NCBI GenBank assembly: GCA_012032345.1
Contig: JAAUQI010000010.1
Coordinates: 1-64,000, forward strand
Source: Leptolyngbyaceae cyanobacterium RM1_1_2
GTDB taxonomy: Bacteria; Cyanobacteriota; Cyanobacteriia; Phormidesmidales; Phormidesmidaceae
Direction: 5' to 3'
DNA: 64,000 nucleotides
Shown here: positions 8,530 to 17,829 of the stretch, one piece after another
Layout: each line of letters opens with the position of its first letter
Numbering within the stretch: position 1 is the first letter of the stretch
Program-made: the position numbers and the translations under genes
The notes under the pieces: model-generated
What the model was told of the DNA's origin: nothing
Seen by the model: the letters and a program-made list of their open reading frames with translations, nothing else
Database searches by the model: none

Positions 8530-10622
8530 CTAGAGCGGCACTGATGACTCTGCTGCCGAAGTATCAGGTGCTGAAGTATCTGAAGCCGAAGTGTCTAGAG
8601 CTGATGCTGGCTCAGAAACCTCAGTAAAGTGAATTACATCTTCGCGGGGATTGGCATAAACAACCCGCACCTGAAAATGTTCGCCTAAATCAGCAGGGCG
8701 CTCAAAGTGCATAGGCAGCTCCACGCCTAGGTCTTCTAAAATGATCAGTCCTAAGCCTTCATGCTCTCGCAGCCAGCGCAGCAGCATGGCTGACCACACC
8801 TCATCAGGGTAGCGCCGCAGATATTCTAGCGACCAGTATCGCTTTGTTTGCCGCTCGACCAAAACGGCTTCGTAGGCCGCTGTGGAAGCACCCTGCGTTA
8901 GCTCGGTCATTTCGGTAGACGAAAACGGCAAAGGTTCACCCCTGAGATGAGCTTTGAGCTGAAAGTGCGCCAGCAGGTCTGTGTATCGCCGAATAGGGGA
9001 GGTTACCTGGCTGTAGCGATCTAGGCCCAGCGTGGCATGGCGCGCAGGCGTTGTGCCCATCTCACTGCGAGGCATACAGCGGCGAATAGCGCAGTCTCGT
9101 ACCCAACCGTAGGGCAGCAGCAGCAGCTCTTCTTTAGAGGGCAGTTCGGGCTGGGGCTGACTGCGAAACGGCATAGCAAGCTTATGGGCTTCACCGTAGC
9201 GGGCGGCGACCTCACCGGTCAAGATCATCATCTCAGCCACGAGCTGACGCGAGGCTGAGATATCTAAAACTTCTACCTTGATGTCATCGTCACAAACTTT
9301 CACCAGCGACTCTGGCATGTTGATGTTAATTGCGCCTTGCGATCGCGCCAAGCCTGACGTACTTTAGACCAGTGGGCGATCGCGGTAATTTCTGGCTCAG
9401 CCTCAACCCCCAAATCTAGAATCTCATCGACGTCCTCGTAGGTCAGTCGATAGGTGGGCTTAATTAAGCTAGCTCGAATTTCATAGCTTTCAACTTCACC
9501 CTCGGCGCTCAGGCAAATGCCAAAGCTCAGCGCACAGCAGGTTTGCCCCTGCACCAGGCTCATCGGCCCGGTTGCTAGCTCTGAGGGAAACATAGAAACC
9601 ATGCCCGTCGGCAGATAAACGGTCGTGCAGCGCCGCCGCGCCTCTAGCTCTAGCTCGTCCCCCGGCGTCAGCCAGCGAGTTGGATCGGCAATGTGAACCC
9701 AAATTTTGTGCTGACCGTTTGCTAGCACCTCCAGGCTCAGCCCATCATCAATTTCACGAGTGCTCTCGTCATCAATGGTGTACACCTTGAGATGGGTCAA
9801 ATCAAGCCGAGCCACGTCTAGGTCAGCAGGCAGGTTACTGAGGCGCTGCTCCACCATTGCGAGTACCTTCTCAGGGAACTGGGTTGGAATCTGACTGCGC
9901 CTGAGCGCCAGGTTCTCATGCACGCTCCACAGGCCCAGATCGACTAATAGCTGAAACGCGGTCTCTGGGGTTGTTGCTCGTTCTAGGGCCGCCATCGTCT
10001 CCGCTGCCGTTCGCTGACTGGCTTCATCACCAAACAGGGCCAATCGCTCTAGCGCCTCCAGTCGAGGGCGATCGCTTTTCTGCCATTCTAGCGGCTCACC
10101 TGACAAAACCTGCTGCACCCGCCCCAAGAAACCTTCCCACTCGTGCAGGCGCTCGGCTTCTCGATGGAGCTGATGCTGAATTTCTTCTACCTGAGAGGCG
10201 GGTCGCGGTTCGTAGCGATCGCCTTTTTGCTTAAAGTAAATTTTGTCCTCTGAGAGGAGGCGATGAGCCGCGTAGCGTAGGGGTAGCTCTTGGTTAGAGA
10301 ATAGAATTTGCGCTAGAGAATCCGGGTCGGCAGCTTCGCCGGTCTCGACTAGAAGCTCCCAGGCAATTTCAAGGCTAGAGGGGTCAATGTAGGTTTCAGC
10401 CTCGGTGCGAAGCTGGCCTAAATCCTCAGGCAGGTAGCCTGCCTGGTGACTCTCAAAGGTAACCTGACGGGGATGAAGACTGTAGGACTGGCCTTGTTCA
10501 TCAATAACAACCCAGTTTTTTTTACCATCCGGGCGATCGACGACAGCAAGGCGAGAAGCTCCCTGGTATTTGAATTCGACTAGCCTGCCCTTTTCCACCG
10601 TATTGCCCTTATCTACCGACAT
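8530..10622 (-). CDS. RNase II/R-family exoribonuclease, interrupted by a one-base frameshift
   Basis: Processive 3'-5' exoribonuclease of the RNB family. The N-terminal part runs from ATG 10622 (EKGRLVEFKYQG, typical of cyanobacterial members). It carries the catalytic RNB signature YTIDDESTREIDDGLS, followed by WVHIADPTRW and FPSELATGPMSL. It breaks near 9334-9338, after WRDRK. The second part continues in another frame with GAININMPESLVKV, GLDRYSQVTSPIRRYTDL and a C-terminal S1-like segment. One restored G joins the parts into about 697 residues. The split leaves apparent frames 9300-10640 and 8530-9351. It sits 36 bases downstream of rpsR, an arrangement common in cyanobacteria. Confidence 0.9.
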
Positions 10623-10658
10623 CTCACATCTGCATCCCAATTAGGCTACAGGCCAAAA

Positions 10659-10874
10659 TCAGCCCTCGCGGTTAACGTAAGGCAGGAGCGCCAGCGCCCG
10701 TGCCCGCTTGATAGCAGTTGTTAAGTCGCGCTGTTGCTTGGCTGTTAAACCTGTAATTCGGCGTGGCAAAATCTTACCTCGCTCAGTCACAAACTTACGC
10801 AGTAAATCAACATCTTTGTAATCAATTGCCTCATTGGGCTTAATGGGAGAAACCCGGCGACGAAAGTAGGCCAT
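10659..10874 (-). CDS. rpsR: 30S ribosomal protein S18
   Basis: Small-subunit ribosomal protein, 71 residues, binding 16S rRNA next to S6 on the platform. It is recognised by [22 protein letters not shown] and the closing [26 protein letters not shown]. The length is normal. It follows rpmG by 22 bases and is followed by the RNase gene, so all three probably share one transcript on this strand. Confidence 0.98.
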   Translation of the reverse strand: MAYFRRRVSPIKPNEAIDYKDVDLLRKFVTERGKILPRRITGLTAKQQRDLTTAIKRARALALLPYVNREG

Positions 10875-10896
10875 AGTTCAAGTCGTACTTAATTAC

Positions 10897-11085
10897 TTAT
10901 TTAATCTCTTTGTGAACAGTGTGTTTGTTGCAGTGGGTGCAGAACTTTTTTAGCTCTAAACGCGCTGTAGTATTGCGACGGTTTTTAGTCGTGGTATAGC
11001 GAGAAACCCCAGCCGATCGCTTGTCGGTGTTAGTGCGACACTCGGTACACTCTAGGGTAATGATCAGACGAACGCCTTTAGCCAT
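10897..11085 (-). CDS. rpmG: 50S ribosomal protein L33
   Basis: Large-subunit ribosomal protein of 62 residues. It carries the two zinc-ribbon cysteine pairs, ECTECR near residue 13 and [10 protein letters not shown] near the C-terminus, so this is the zinc-binding form. It is the first gene of the rpmG-rpsR-RNase operon. About 185 bases separate it from the cpcS-like gene upstream on the same strand, enough for an independent promoter. Confidence 0.98.
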   Translation of the reverse strand: MAKGVRLIITLECTECRTNTDKRSAGVSRYTTTKNRRNTTARLELKKFCTHCNKHTVHKEIK

Positions 11086-11270
11086 AATTAACAGACTGCA
11101 GCTCTAGCAGAAGATTAGACACAAATTACTATTTTTTCACATCTTGCCCAATAATGGCAAATCATTTTTTCAATCTTTAAGGTTCAATTCTAGCCCTGCT
11201 GGCCGGAGACCACTGCTGTACATGTAGTTCAGCCGTTAGATCTGGGTGTTAGTGACTACGGTACCCGCGA

Positions 11271-11831
11271 CTACTCGCTGATCTTTTGCTCTACACCAAA
11301 GCCGACCAGCACCAGAGTATCTAGGGGGGCACCTTCGATGGGGCGACGGTAGTTGAAAATACGGCGAATGCGCAGCTTGGGATTGATTAGAGTAATGGAG
11401 TCTACCGAGACGACTTTGGTGTACTGAGTTGTCATCATCAGCTCGCGGGTTTCGCTATCGTAGCTAAAATGAGAAACAATCGGTCTGGATTCTTCATAGG
11501 CGCGATCGCGTAGATAATCACCCTTGAGGGCAGTTCCCTCCTGGTGCTTGGGGACAAACAGGGCGCGCAGTTCTTGAGAAACTTCTTCGCCAGCTTCAGA
11601 GACGGTTTGAAAAGCTAGCTGAAAACCGGGCAGGTTCTCAACGCCAGCGGTAATAGCGTACTGGTTGTCTTGCAGTACCTTTTGCTTTAGCGCTGGGGGA
11701 ATCGGCGCTACTTGAAATTCAGTGTGCGATCGCTCAATTTCCTGATGCGTCAGGTAGTGGTAGGTGCGCTCAATGCTCCAGTCGCCAATGCAGCACTCAA
11801 AAAAATAGTGAAATTTAGTCAGATCCATCAA
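11271..11831 (-). CDS. Phycobiliprotein bilin lyase, CpcS/CpeS family
   Basis: Lipocalin-fold chromophore lyase of 186 residues. Members attach phycocyanobilin or phycoerythrobilin to the Cys-82-type site of phycobiliproteins such as allophycocyanin and beta-phycocyanin. Family features include MDLTKFHYFFECCIGDWSIERTY at the N-terminus and RELMMTTQYTKVVS with LRIRRIFNYR in later strands. Some cyanobacteria use two subunits (CpcS and CpcU), and I cannot tell which this is. It is divergent from the CpcT-like lyase gene across about 145 bases, so two lyases for the two bilin sites may be controlled together. Confidence 0.9.
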   Translation of the reverse strand: MMDLTKFHYFFECCIGDWSIERTYHYLTHQEIERSHTEFQVAPIPPALKQKVLQDNQYAITAGVENLPGFQLAFQTVSEAGEEVSQELRALFVPKHQEGTALKGDYLRDRAYEESRPIVSHFSYDSETRELMMTTQYTKVVSVDSITLINPKLRIRRIFNYRRPIEGAPLDTLVLVGFGVEQKISE

Positions 11832-11976
11832 TACGCAACTCCCTAGACCAGGGCCTACTGTTCTCTACACGCGGGTTTACAAAATACGGGCTGATAAAAC
11901 ATTGGTTTACCGAACCGTTTGCAAAGACGTACCTGCCATTTACAATAGGCGAATTCAAGCAGCGTTGTTCAAAGGT

Positions 11977-12567
11977 ATGACTCACGCTACAGATATTGTT
12001 ACGCTAACCCGCTGGATGGCCGCAGACTTTAGCAACCAGCAGCAGGCATTTGATAATCCGCCCCTGTTTGCCCATATTCGCGTCTGTATGCGGCCTCTGC
12101 CGCAGGACTTACTCTCAGGTCATAGCCTGTATCTAGAGCAGGCTTATGACTTTGATCTAAGCCATCCCTACCGCGCCCGCGTGCTTAAGCTTTTGGTCAA
12201 TGGCGATCGCATTGAGATTGAGAACTATACAGTACGCGACCAAGAGCAGTTTTTTGGCGCGGCCCGCGATCGCGCCCGCTTGTCTCAGCTCAGCGCCGAG
12301 CACTTAGAGCTAATGCCAAGCTGCAATATGCATGTGCAGTGGACAGGCAGCAGCTTTGCGGGCGCAGTCGAGCCGGGTCAGGGCTGTTTCGTGGAGCGCA
12401 AGGGCAAAAAAACCTACCTGGATAGCGAATTTGCTATCAGCAGTGACTGGTTTAGAAGCTGGGATCGAGGCCGCGATCCAGACACTCATGAACACGTCTG
12501 GGGGGCGCTAGCAGGCCCGTTTCAGTTCGTACCTGGGCAAAGTTTCGCCCATGAGGTCACAGGCTAA
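11977..12567 (+). CDS. cpcT: Phycobiliprotein bilin lyase, CpcT/CpeT family
   Basis: Chromophore lyase of 196 residues. CpcT attaches phycocyanobilin to Cys-153 of beta-phycocyanin; CpeT relatives act on phycoerythrin. The family pattern is clear: LTRWMAADFSNQQQAF at the N-terminus, YLEQAYDFDLSHPYRARVL centrally and CFVERKGKKTYLDSEF near the end. The open frame extends to 11902, but ATG 11977 gives the standard N-terminus. It is divergent from the CpcS-type lyase. No phycobiliprotein or rod-linker gene lies in the window. Whether it is CpcT or CpeT rests on homology I could not run. Confidence 0.9.
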   Translation: MTHATDIVTLTRWMAADFSNQQQAFDNPPLFAHIRVCMRPLPQDLLSGHSLYLEQAYDFDLSHPYRARVLKLLVNGDRIEIENYTVRDQEQFFGAARDRARLSQLSAEHLELMPSCNMHVQWTGSSFAGAVEPGQGCFVERKGKKTYLDSEFAISSDWFRSWDRGRDPDTHEHVWGALAGPFQFVPGQSFAHEVTG

Positions 12568-12609
12568 CGATTACAGACTGACGAAAACCCCTCCAGTCTG
12601 CACCTGTAC

Positions 12610-13425
12610 TCACACCTGAGCGCCCAGCCAAAATCGGCGAAAATCTTCATCTCGATCGCTAAGCTGCACCCAGTCTACGCCTGCCTGCCGAAACTTATGC
12701 ACCAGTCGGGCGCAGGCCGGACGCTCGGTGGCATAGTGTCCGGCATCAATTAGGATTAAGCCGCGATCGCGGGCTGCTTGAAACTGATGAAACTTGCAGT
12801 CGGAGGTGAGATAAGCCTGCGCCCCGGTTTTGGCCACATCTTCTAAAAAGCCAGCCCCAGCCCCCCCCAGCACGGCTACCCGTTCTAGACTTTGAGCCAG
12901 ATCGGCGGCGGGTGAAAAAACCAGATCAGGCGGCGCCAGGGCCATCTGGATCTTTTCTAATAGCTGCTGCAGTGAAAGAGCCTGGGGGAGATGGCCCACT
13001 CGACCGTAGCCGATATTTATCTGAGTGGAGACTACTGGGCTACAGTCTTGTAAATCTAGGGCCTGAGCTAATACATCAGCCGTACCGTCCGCCACCTGAT
13101 CAAAGTTGGTGTGGGCGCTGTAAACGCCGATGCGGTGAGTAATGCTCAGCCGCACCATGTCGCTAACGGCGTCTCCCTGGATCACCGCTTTGAGCGGACT
13201 GAAGATCAGCGGATGGTGAGCAAAAATCAGGTTGACCGCAGTGCCCTGATTTTGCAGGGCGATCGCTTCCTGCATCACCGCTAGCGTCGGCGTCAGACAG
13301 ACCAGCACCCGCGCAGTGTCAGCCATAATGCCGGGTTCGATTTGCCAGCCGCAGTTGTCCCACTTCTCCTGCCAGGCAGGGGGTGCCCAGGTTTCAAACC
13401 AGCCAATCAGGTCAGCAATCTTCAT
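12610..13425 (-). CDS. NIF3-like dinuclear metal-centre protein (DUF34)
   Basis: Predicted member of the NIF3/YbgI family, ring-shaped hexamers with a two-metal site in each subunit. Metal ligands are visible in LIFAHHPLIFSPLK, HTNFD and, near the C-terminus, DAGHYATERP. Length 271 suits the short bacterial form without the inserted domain. Some homologues act as GTP cyclohydrolase-like or nucleotide-repair enzymes, but the biochemical role is unsettled. It is convergent with cpcT. Weak inverted repeats (CAGACTG/CAGTCTG near 12575-12595) lie between the stops. Confidence 0.92.
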   Translation of the reverse strand: MKIADLIGWFETWAPPAWQEKWDNCGWQIEPGIMADTARVLVCLTPTLAVMQEAIALQNQGTAVNLIFAHHPLIFSPLKAVIQGDAVSDMVRLSITHRIGVYSAHTNFDQVADGTADVLAQALDLQDCSPVVSTQINIGYGRVGHLPQALSLQQLLEKIQMALAPPDLVFSPAADLAQSLERVAVLGGAGAGFLEDVAKTGAQAYLTSDCKFHQFQAARDRGLILIDAGHYATERPACARLVHKFRQAGVDWVQLSDRDEDFRRFWLGAQV

Positions 13426-13532
13426 TACTCAGTGTCGTTGCAGCTTTTATCTATAACCCAGGGTATCGGATGACGGGGCGGCACCCGTTAAGCAAAATTG
13501 TCATTTGTAGACGGGCAGAGCTGATGGTTAAG

Positions 13533-13802
13533 CTAATCGCCGTGGGTGGGTTTAGAACAAATTTCGAGCACTACCGAAGCGGCAGGATAATCTCGCTGTA
13601 GCGACTCCGCTAGCTGAGCGTTGAGATCTTTCAAGATTCGCATGAGCTTGGATAGTTCGGCAGCGCTGAGATGATAGCCCGACAAGTCTAGGCAGGCTTT
13701 GGCACTAACCAAGACAACATCTTGATCTTCGTGCTGATGGGGTTCAACAGCGACTAGCAGATCTTCAACGATGCAAAGCTGATCCGTTTTTTGATCAGAC
13801 AT
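13533..13802 (-). CDS. Hypothetical acidic protein, 89 residues
   Basis: Unrecognised small soluble protein. It starts MSDQKTDQLCIVEDLLVAVEP, contains a helix ELSKLMRILKDLNAQLAESLQ, and has no membrane segment or known motif. Composition is acidic with a His-rich patch (PHQHEDQD). It stands between the NIF3-like gene and the divergent acetoacetate-decarboxylase-like gene. Coding is plausible from its length and plain codon use only. Confidence 0.5.
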   Translation of the reverse strand: MSDQKTDQLCIVEDLLVAVEPHQHEDQDVVLVSAKACLDLSGYHLSAAELSKLMRILKDLNAQLAESLQRDYPAASVVLEICSKPTHGD

Positions 13803-13974
13803 GATGTATTGCTTTTTATAAAAAATGTTTATCTTTGTATCAGAATATAAACAGGCTCTGTTAAAACTAATCGGGCAAAGGATAGACCTTCCCCTTTTTG
13901 CTACCCTCTCTAGGTAGATTTCTGATGAAGCCAGTCAAAGCCATCATCAAGTGCTGACATCTAGGCGTAGCATC

Positions 13975-14636
13975 ATGGCTAGCAGTCCTGATTTTATCTA
14001 CCCTTAGCTCCCTGGCAGCTGATAGGAGAAGCCATTCAAACAGTGCAGCCCGTCAGCCTGATGCGATTGCGCTGTTGGGTTCCAGAGCAGTTTGAGATTG
14101 TTCAAATCTGGCCGGGGTTGACTTTAGGTGGGCTTTATCTGGCTCAATATAATTCAGGCTCCACCCTCATCTACCAAGAGCTGATCGTTGTTGCCGGATT
14201 GGTGCGCTACGCCGGGAAAATAGGCTTTTGGATTTCTCACATCTACGTAGACAATCTGGCTTCTGTAGCAGGCGGACAGGAAATTTGGGGGTTGCCCAAA
14301 GAAATGGCTACCTTTACTGGGTCGGCCACAGATCAGCTCAGCATCACCGCTGTCCAACCCAATCTGCAACCTGGCCTGCAGCTCTGTGATATTGCCGCAA
14401 AAACGGTGCCAGCCACACTGCGACTGTGGTTTCCTGTGGCCGCCTTCGGTCAGCAGGCCGGGCGAACGCTTTGGTTTACGGCTAGCGCTCGGTTTCAGCT
14501 ACAGTGGGCAAGTTCTGTTCACATCCGAGTGCCATCAAGCAGCCCCTTTGCGAGTCTGGGGCTAGATTCGCCTTGGCTAGTCTTCCGCTTAAAATCGCTT
14601 CAGCTTGATGTAAAAGCGCCTCAAATGCTAAATTAA
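13975..14636 (+). CDS. Acetoacetate decarboxylase-family protein, frameshifted near the start
   Basis: The product resembles the acetoacetate decarboxylase fold in the cyanobacterial subgroup of unknown substrate. Signature segments are YQELIVVAGLVRY, FWISHIYVDN and GGQEIWGLPKEMA. The uninterrupted frame has only a GTG at 14043, which would delete the conserved N-terminus. Upstream codons in that frame encode LAPWQLIGEAIQTVQP, back to a TGA at 13989. An ATG at 13975 (MASSPDFIYP) enters the same protein if one base is restored in the CCC at 14001-14003, giving 220 residues. Canonical decarboxylases use a lysine; I did not confirm an equivalent here. Confidence 0.75.
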
Positions 14637-14901
14637 GCGCTCGTAACTTGCTCAACAGCAGAGCAAGATCTTCAGCTATCTACTGCGCTACCGATTGCTA
14701 GGCGAGTGCTAAACGTGACAGCAGTCCTCAATTATCTGTGGGGAGAGAGTCGTAAGAGAACTTGCTCGTAGGGAAAGTCCTCTTATAATCCAAATAGGAA
14801 TAGGATCGCTGTAGCTGTGAAAAAGCAAAAAGCTGCACTCTACTTCTCTCTGTAGAGAGGAGCAGAGCACAGCTTCTACAAATAGGAACTGATGAGGCGT
14901 T

Positions 14902-15087
14902 TTAGTAGGCGTTCTCGCTAGCCTTTTCGTAATGTTTTGCGATCGCCCAAACAGCATGAATACTGCCCGGCACCCAGGCTAGTAGAGTCAGCAAAATATT
15001 GATAAGCAGCGTAGAGCTTACGCCATAGGTCATGAAAACACCGACGGGGGGAACCAAAATGCCGAGAATAAAGCGTAAAAGTTTCAT
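14902..15087 (-). CDS. Pmp3/YqaE-family small membrane protein
   Basis: Predicted two-helix membrane protein of 61 residues. The family signature ILGILVPPVGVFMTYG lies in the first helix and INILLTLLAWVPGSIHAVWA in the second. Yeast Pmp3 and plant RCI2 relatives affect membrane potential and salt or cold tolerance. ATG 15087 (MKLLRF) is the likely start; the frame runs five residues further only through a TTG. It opens a run of membrane and stress-type genes extending to about 25 kb. Confidence 0.85.
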   Translation of the reverse strand: MKLLRFILGILVPPVGVFMTYGVSSTLLINILLTLLAWVPGSIHAVWAIAKHYEKASENAY

Positions 15088-15102
15088 CTTTTTAATACCC
15101 AA

Positions 15103-15557
15103 AATAGTTGCTTTTGCTCTTTAATGTAGGCCAAAACACTCACCTGCTTTCTCTATCACCAGGAAGATAATGTCTAGAAGTTTGCAAAAATTCACATAGA
15201 CTTCCCAAACTGTCCTCTCTCTCTTAAAGATTAGCCTGCCGCAATCATTTGCCCTCTAGCAATCCCCTTATAAATAGAAGGTCTGATTGTTTGTAAGCTA
15301 GGTCAGCGATCGCGTAGCTCACACGGGCATTTGCTAACCTGCGAGAAATAAACTACGTTCCTCCCAGGCTGATTGTGTTCATTTGCTTAATCTACCCTTG
15401 AGAGAGGTAAGTCAGGCTGTAGTTTGGCAAGCTAATGGGGAGGTTTTACTAGGGTACTGAGTTCAACTTTTTGCGCTTGAGGTTGAGCTGTAGCTAGCCC
15501 AGAAAGCTTTAAAAACTAAGTTAATAACTAAAACACATTTCGAGGTAAGACAAATCT
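15103..15557. other. Intergenic region without a recognisable gene
   Basis: Between the divergent Pmp3-like and holin-like genes I see no coding frame, RNA gene or strong hairpin. The segment is A+T-richer than its surroundings, has a few HIP1 palindromes, and presumably holds the promoters of both genes. Confidence 0.5.
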
Positions 15558-15941
15558 ATGCTGAAGCTTTTATTAACCGGACTTGTTACTGCGCTCAGTT
15601 TACTGGTGGTTGATTTGGTTGTTCCCGGTGTCAACATCGCAACTTTTCCGGCCGCGCTGATTGCAGCCGCCTCTATTGGCGTGGTTAACTCTTTAATTAG
15701 GCCAGTTCTGTCCGTTCTTTCTCTACCGCTCAATGTACTGAGCTTTGGTCTCTTTTCGCTAGTGGTTAACGGCCTTTGCTTTTGGCTATCTTCAATTCTG
15801 GTGCCCGGATTTGCCGTGGGTGGCCCACTGGCCTTCATTCTAGGCCCGGTCATCCTGTCTTTAGTCAGCACCTTCCTGGGCAATTATCTTGGAGAGCGCT
15901 ATCCAATGATGCAGAGCACCACAACTGAAGTAGATAGCTAG
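15558..15941 (+). CDS. Phage holin family 4 (YvlD-like) membrane protein
   Basis: Predicted 127-residue membrane protein with four hydrophobic helices, at about 2-22, 30-50, 55-85 and 93-115. The pattern VVNSLIRPVLSVLSLPLNVLSFGLFSLVVNG is diagnostic of this family (shown here only to its core). Despite its name, the family is widespread in bacterial chromosomes, and in Bacillus belongs to envelope-stress regulons. No phage gene is nearby, so a lysis role is unlikely. A hairpin terminator follows at 15991. Confidence 0.88.
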   Translation: MLKLLLTGLVTALSLLVVDLVVPGVNIATFPAALIAAASIGVVNSLIRPVLSVLSLPLNVLSFGLFSLVVNGLCFWLSSILVPGFAVGGPLAFILGPVILSLVSTFLGNYLGERYPMMQSTTTEVDS

Positions 15942-15990
15942 TTTAGCTGAAGAACCAACAGTTTACTATTCTGGTTGTTTAGCTTCAAGA

Positions 15991-16022
15991 TGAGTGGCTC
16001 TGTAGCCGCTCATTTTGCTTTT
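15991..16022 (+). terminator. Rho-independent terminator after the holin-like gene
   Basis: A hairpin with arms TGAGTGGCT (15991-15999) and AGCCGCTCA (16004-16012), one G-T pair and a four-base loop. It is followed by a T-rich stretch to 16023. It lies 50 bases after the stop codon. Confidence 0.7.
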
Positions 16023-16078
16023 TGGTCATATTCTATACTCAAAATCAGCTCAGGTATTTACAGCAGTAGAGAAGACCT

Positions 16079-17098
16079 TTGAAAATAAAAGATTGGATAG
16101 CTTTAGTTGCTTTAGTCTTGTCTCTTTATATCCTGTGGAGAATTCGTCAGGTTTTGCTCCTGACTTTTTTCGCAGTTATTATTGCAACCGTTCTCAACCA
16201 GCTAGTATACAGACTAGAGCGGGTAACCCATCGAAGAAGCTTAGCTGTTTTGATTACGGTTGCTAGCTTTCTGATTGTTTTATCTATATTAATTGGCGGG
16301 ATTGGCCCCCCGTTTGTTAATCAGCTACAAAGTCTCATTCAGCTCATCCCTTTTATTATTGAAAGAATTCAGTCTGGGTTTAGTGCTTTAGAGTCTACTA
16401 TTCCAGAAGCATTAACCCAAAACCTACAAGACCTCAACGGTCTATTGCAGCAGCTACAGTCTTTTGATATTCCAATGCTTTTTGACAGAGCTTACACTGT
16501 CTTTTCAAACACACTATCAATTATCTTAAACTTGCTGCTGATTATTGTAGTTTCAATTATGTTACTGGCAAACCCAGATCCCTACCAAAAAACTTTTACA
16601 CTCCTGTTTCCTAGCTCTTTTCGAGGACAGGCTTACGACATTTTAGAAGAGTGCGAAACAGCTATTGTTGGCTGGTTTTTGGGGATTGTTTTCAATATGA
16701 GCATCATCGCTATCTTAAGTGGTATCGGGCTGCTTGTTCTAGGCGTAAATCTAGCGCTTGCCAATGCACTACTGGCTGGTCTACTGGCGTTTATCCCAAA
16801 TGTAGGGCCAGTACTAAGCGTGATTCCTCCGGTTGCGATCGCCCTCTTGGATGCACCTTGGAAAGCGATCGCAGTGGTTATTTTATACATTGTAGTACAG
16901 CAAGTAGAAAGCAATATTTTGACGCCTTTAGTTATGAAAAAACAGGTTTCATTGCTGCCTGCTTTGACCTTGCTATCACAGATTTCATTCTCTATTTTCT
17001 TTGGATTTCTGGGTTTGATTTTGGCACTGCCCTTAGCAATTGTTGGCAAAATTTGGATAGAAGAACTCTGGGTGAAGCGCTATCTCGATCAGCGCTAA
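16079..17098 (+). CDS. AI-2E family transporter (PerM-like)
   Basis: Predicted inner-membrane protein of 339 residues from the family once named for autoinducer-2 export; most members have unknown cargo. Paired N-terminal helices (WIALVALVLSLYILW, VLLLTFFAVIIATVL), a large loop near 90-150, and C-terminal helices with FIPNVGPVLSVIPPVAIALL and LTPLVMKKQVSLLPAL match the family. The start is a TTG at 16079; no in-frame ATG fits the N-terminal alignment better. It may be transcribed alone because a terminator precedes it. Confidence 0.9.
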   Translation: MKIKDWIALVALVLSLYILWRIRQVLLLTFFAVIIATVLNQLVYRLERVTHRRSLAVLITVASFLIVLSILIGGIGPPFVNQLQSLIQLIPFIIERIQSGFSALESTIPEALTQNLQDLNGLLQQLQSFDIPMLFDRAYTVFSNTLSIILNLLLIIVVSIMLLANPDPYQKTFTLLFPSSFRGQAYDILEECETAIVGWFLGIVFNMSIIAILSGIGLLVLGVNLALANALLAGLLAFIPNVGPVLSVIPPVAIALLDAPWKAIAVVILYIVVQQVESNILTPLVMKKQVSLLPALTLLSQISFSIFFGFLGLILALPLAIVGKIWIEELWVKRYLDQR

Positions 17099-17363
17099 CA
17101 GTAGCCAACAAGTAATCCTACTAAGCGAAGGTATTGCAAACTTATGATACAGATATTGCAAGAATCTTAAGTTTTTGTTAATGTACATTAAATAGTGTTT
17201 GTATCTTGTTTACCAACTTTTAACAAGCCTCTCGCCACGACAGGCTCATATAACTTGGTATTCGTATTAGAGCAGTTTTTGTTCCATGCTTTAGCCCATC
17301 GAACTTGTGACTCCTATTCAAATCACCACGAGCGCTTAAGTTTGCTTCAAGTTTGGAGTGGGT

Positions 17364-17780
17364 ATGAGTCCAATTCCTCTGCTACCTGATGCTTCGGCTC
17401 TTGAAAATTTTGATAATTCTCTGCCTTTGGTATTAGCGGTTGATGATCATTTAGACAGTTTGCAGTTAATTACCTGTGCTGCTGAGCTTTTTGGCTGTCG
17501 CTGCATTTCAACTGATAATCCAAACGACGTACTCTCAATAGTGATTACCACTCAGCCCAGGCTAGTTCTACTCGATGTCCTCTTGCCTCGGGTCAGCGGC
17601 ATTGATGTTTTACGCAAGCTTAGAGAAGATCTAAGAACGCGATCGGTTCCTGTGATAGCCGTAACCGCTTTAGCCAGCGAGTGCGATCGCAAGCGCCTTA
17701 TGGCAGCAGGGTTTACCGACTACCTAAGCAAGCCCTACATGCTCGAAGATCTAGACAAAATTCTGAGGTTATACATCTAG
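17364..17780 (+). CDS. Single-domain response regulator (CheY-like)
   Basis: Predicted stand-alone receiver domain of 139 residues. The acidic pocket is AVDDH, the phospho-acceptor Asp is in VLLDVLLPRVSG, the Thr switch is VIAVTALA, and the conserved Lys is in YLSKPYM. There is no output domain. An alternative GTG start lies six bases upstream (17358). No histidine kinase is adjacent; the nearest is about 21 kb away. A partner cannot be assigned. Confidence 0.92.
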   Translation: MSPIPLLPDASALENFDNSLPLVLAVDDHLDSLQLITCAAELFGCRCISTDNPNDVLSIVITTQPRLVLLDVLLPRVSGIDVLRKLREDLRTRSVPVIAVTALASECDRKRLMAAGFTDYLSKPYMLEDLDKILRLYI

Positions 17781-17829
17781 TCCTGAACCCTATCTGGCAA
17801 GCTCTAGAGCTATATTTAGCAAATCACAA

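Noticed and set aside
9971-10234. An 87-codon plus-strand frame inside the RNase gene
   Set aside because: It is antisense to a conserved coding region and has no recognisable protein features.
14709-14957. An 82-codon frame downstream of the Pmp3-like gene
   Set aside because: It overlaps the Pmp3 gene on the same strand in another frame and shows no family features.
15558-15941. Holin-like gene as evidence of a prophage
   Set aside because: No phage structural, integrase or lysin gene is nearby, and the family is common in bacterial chromosomes.
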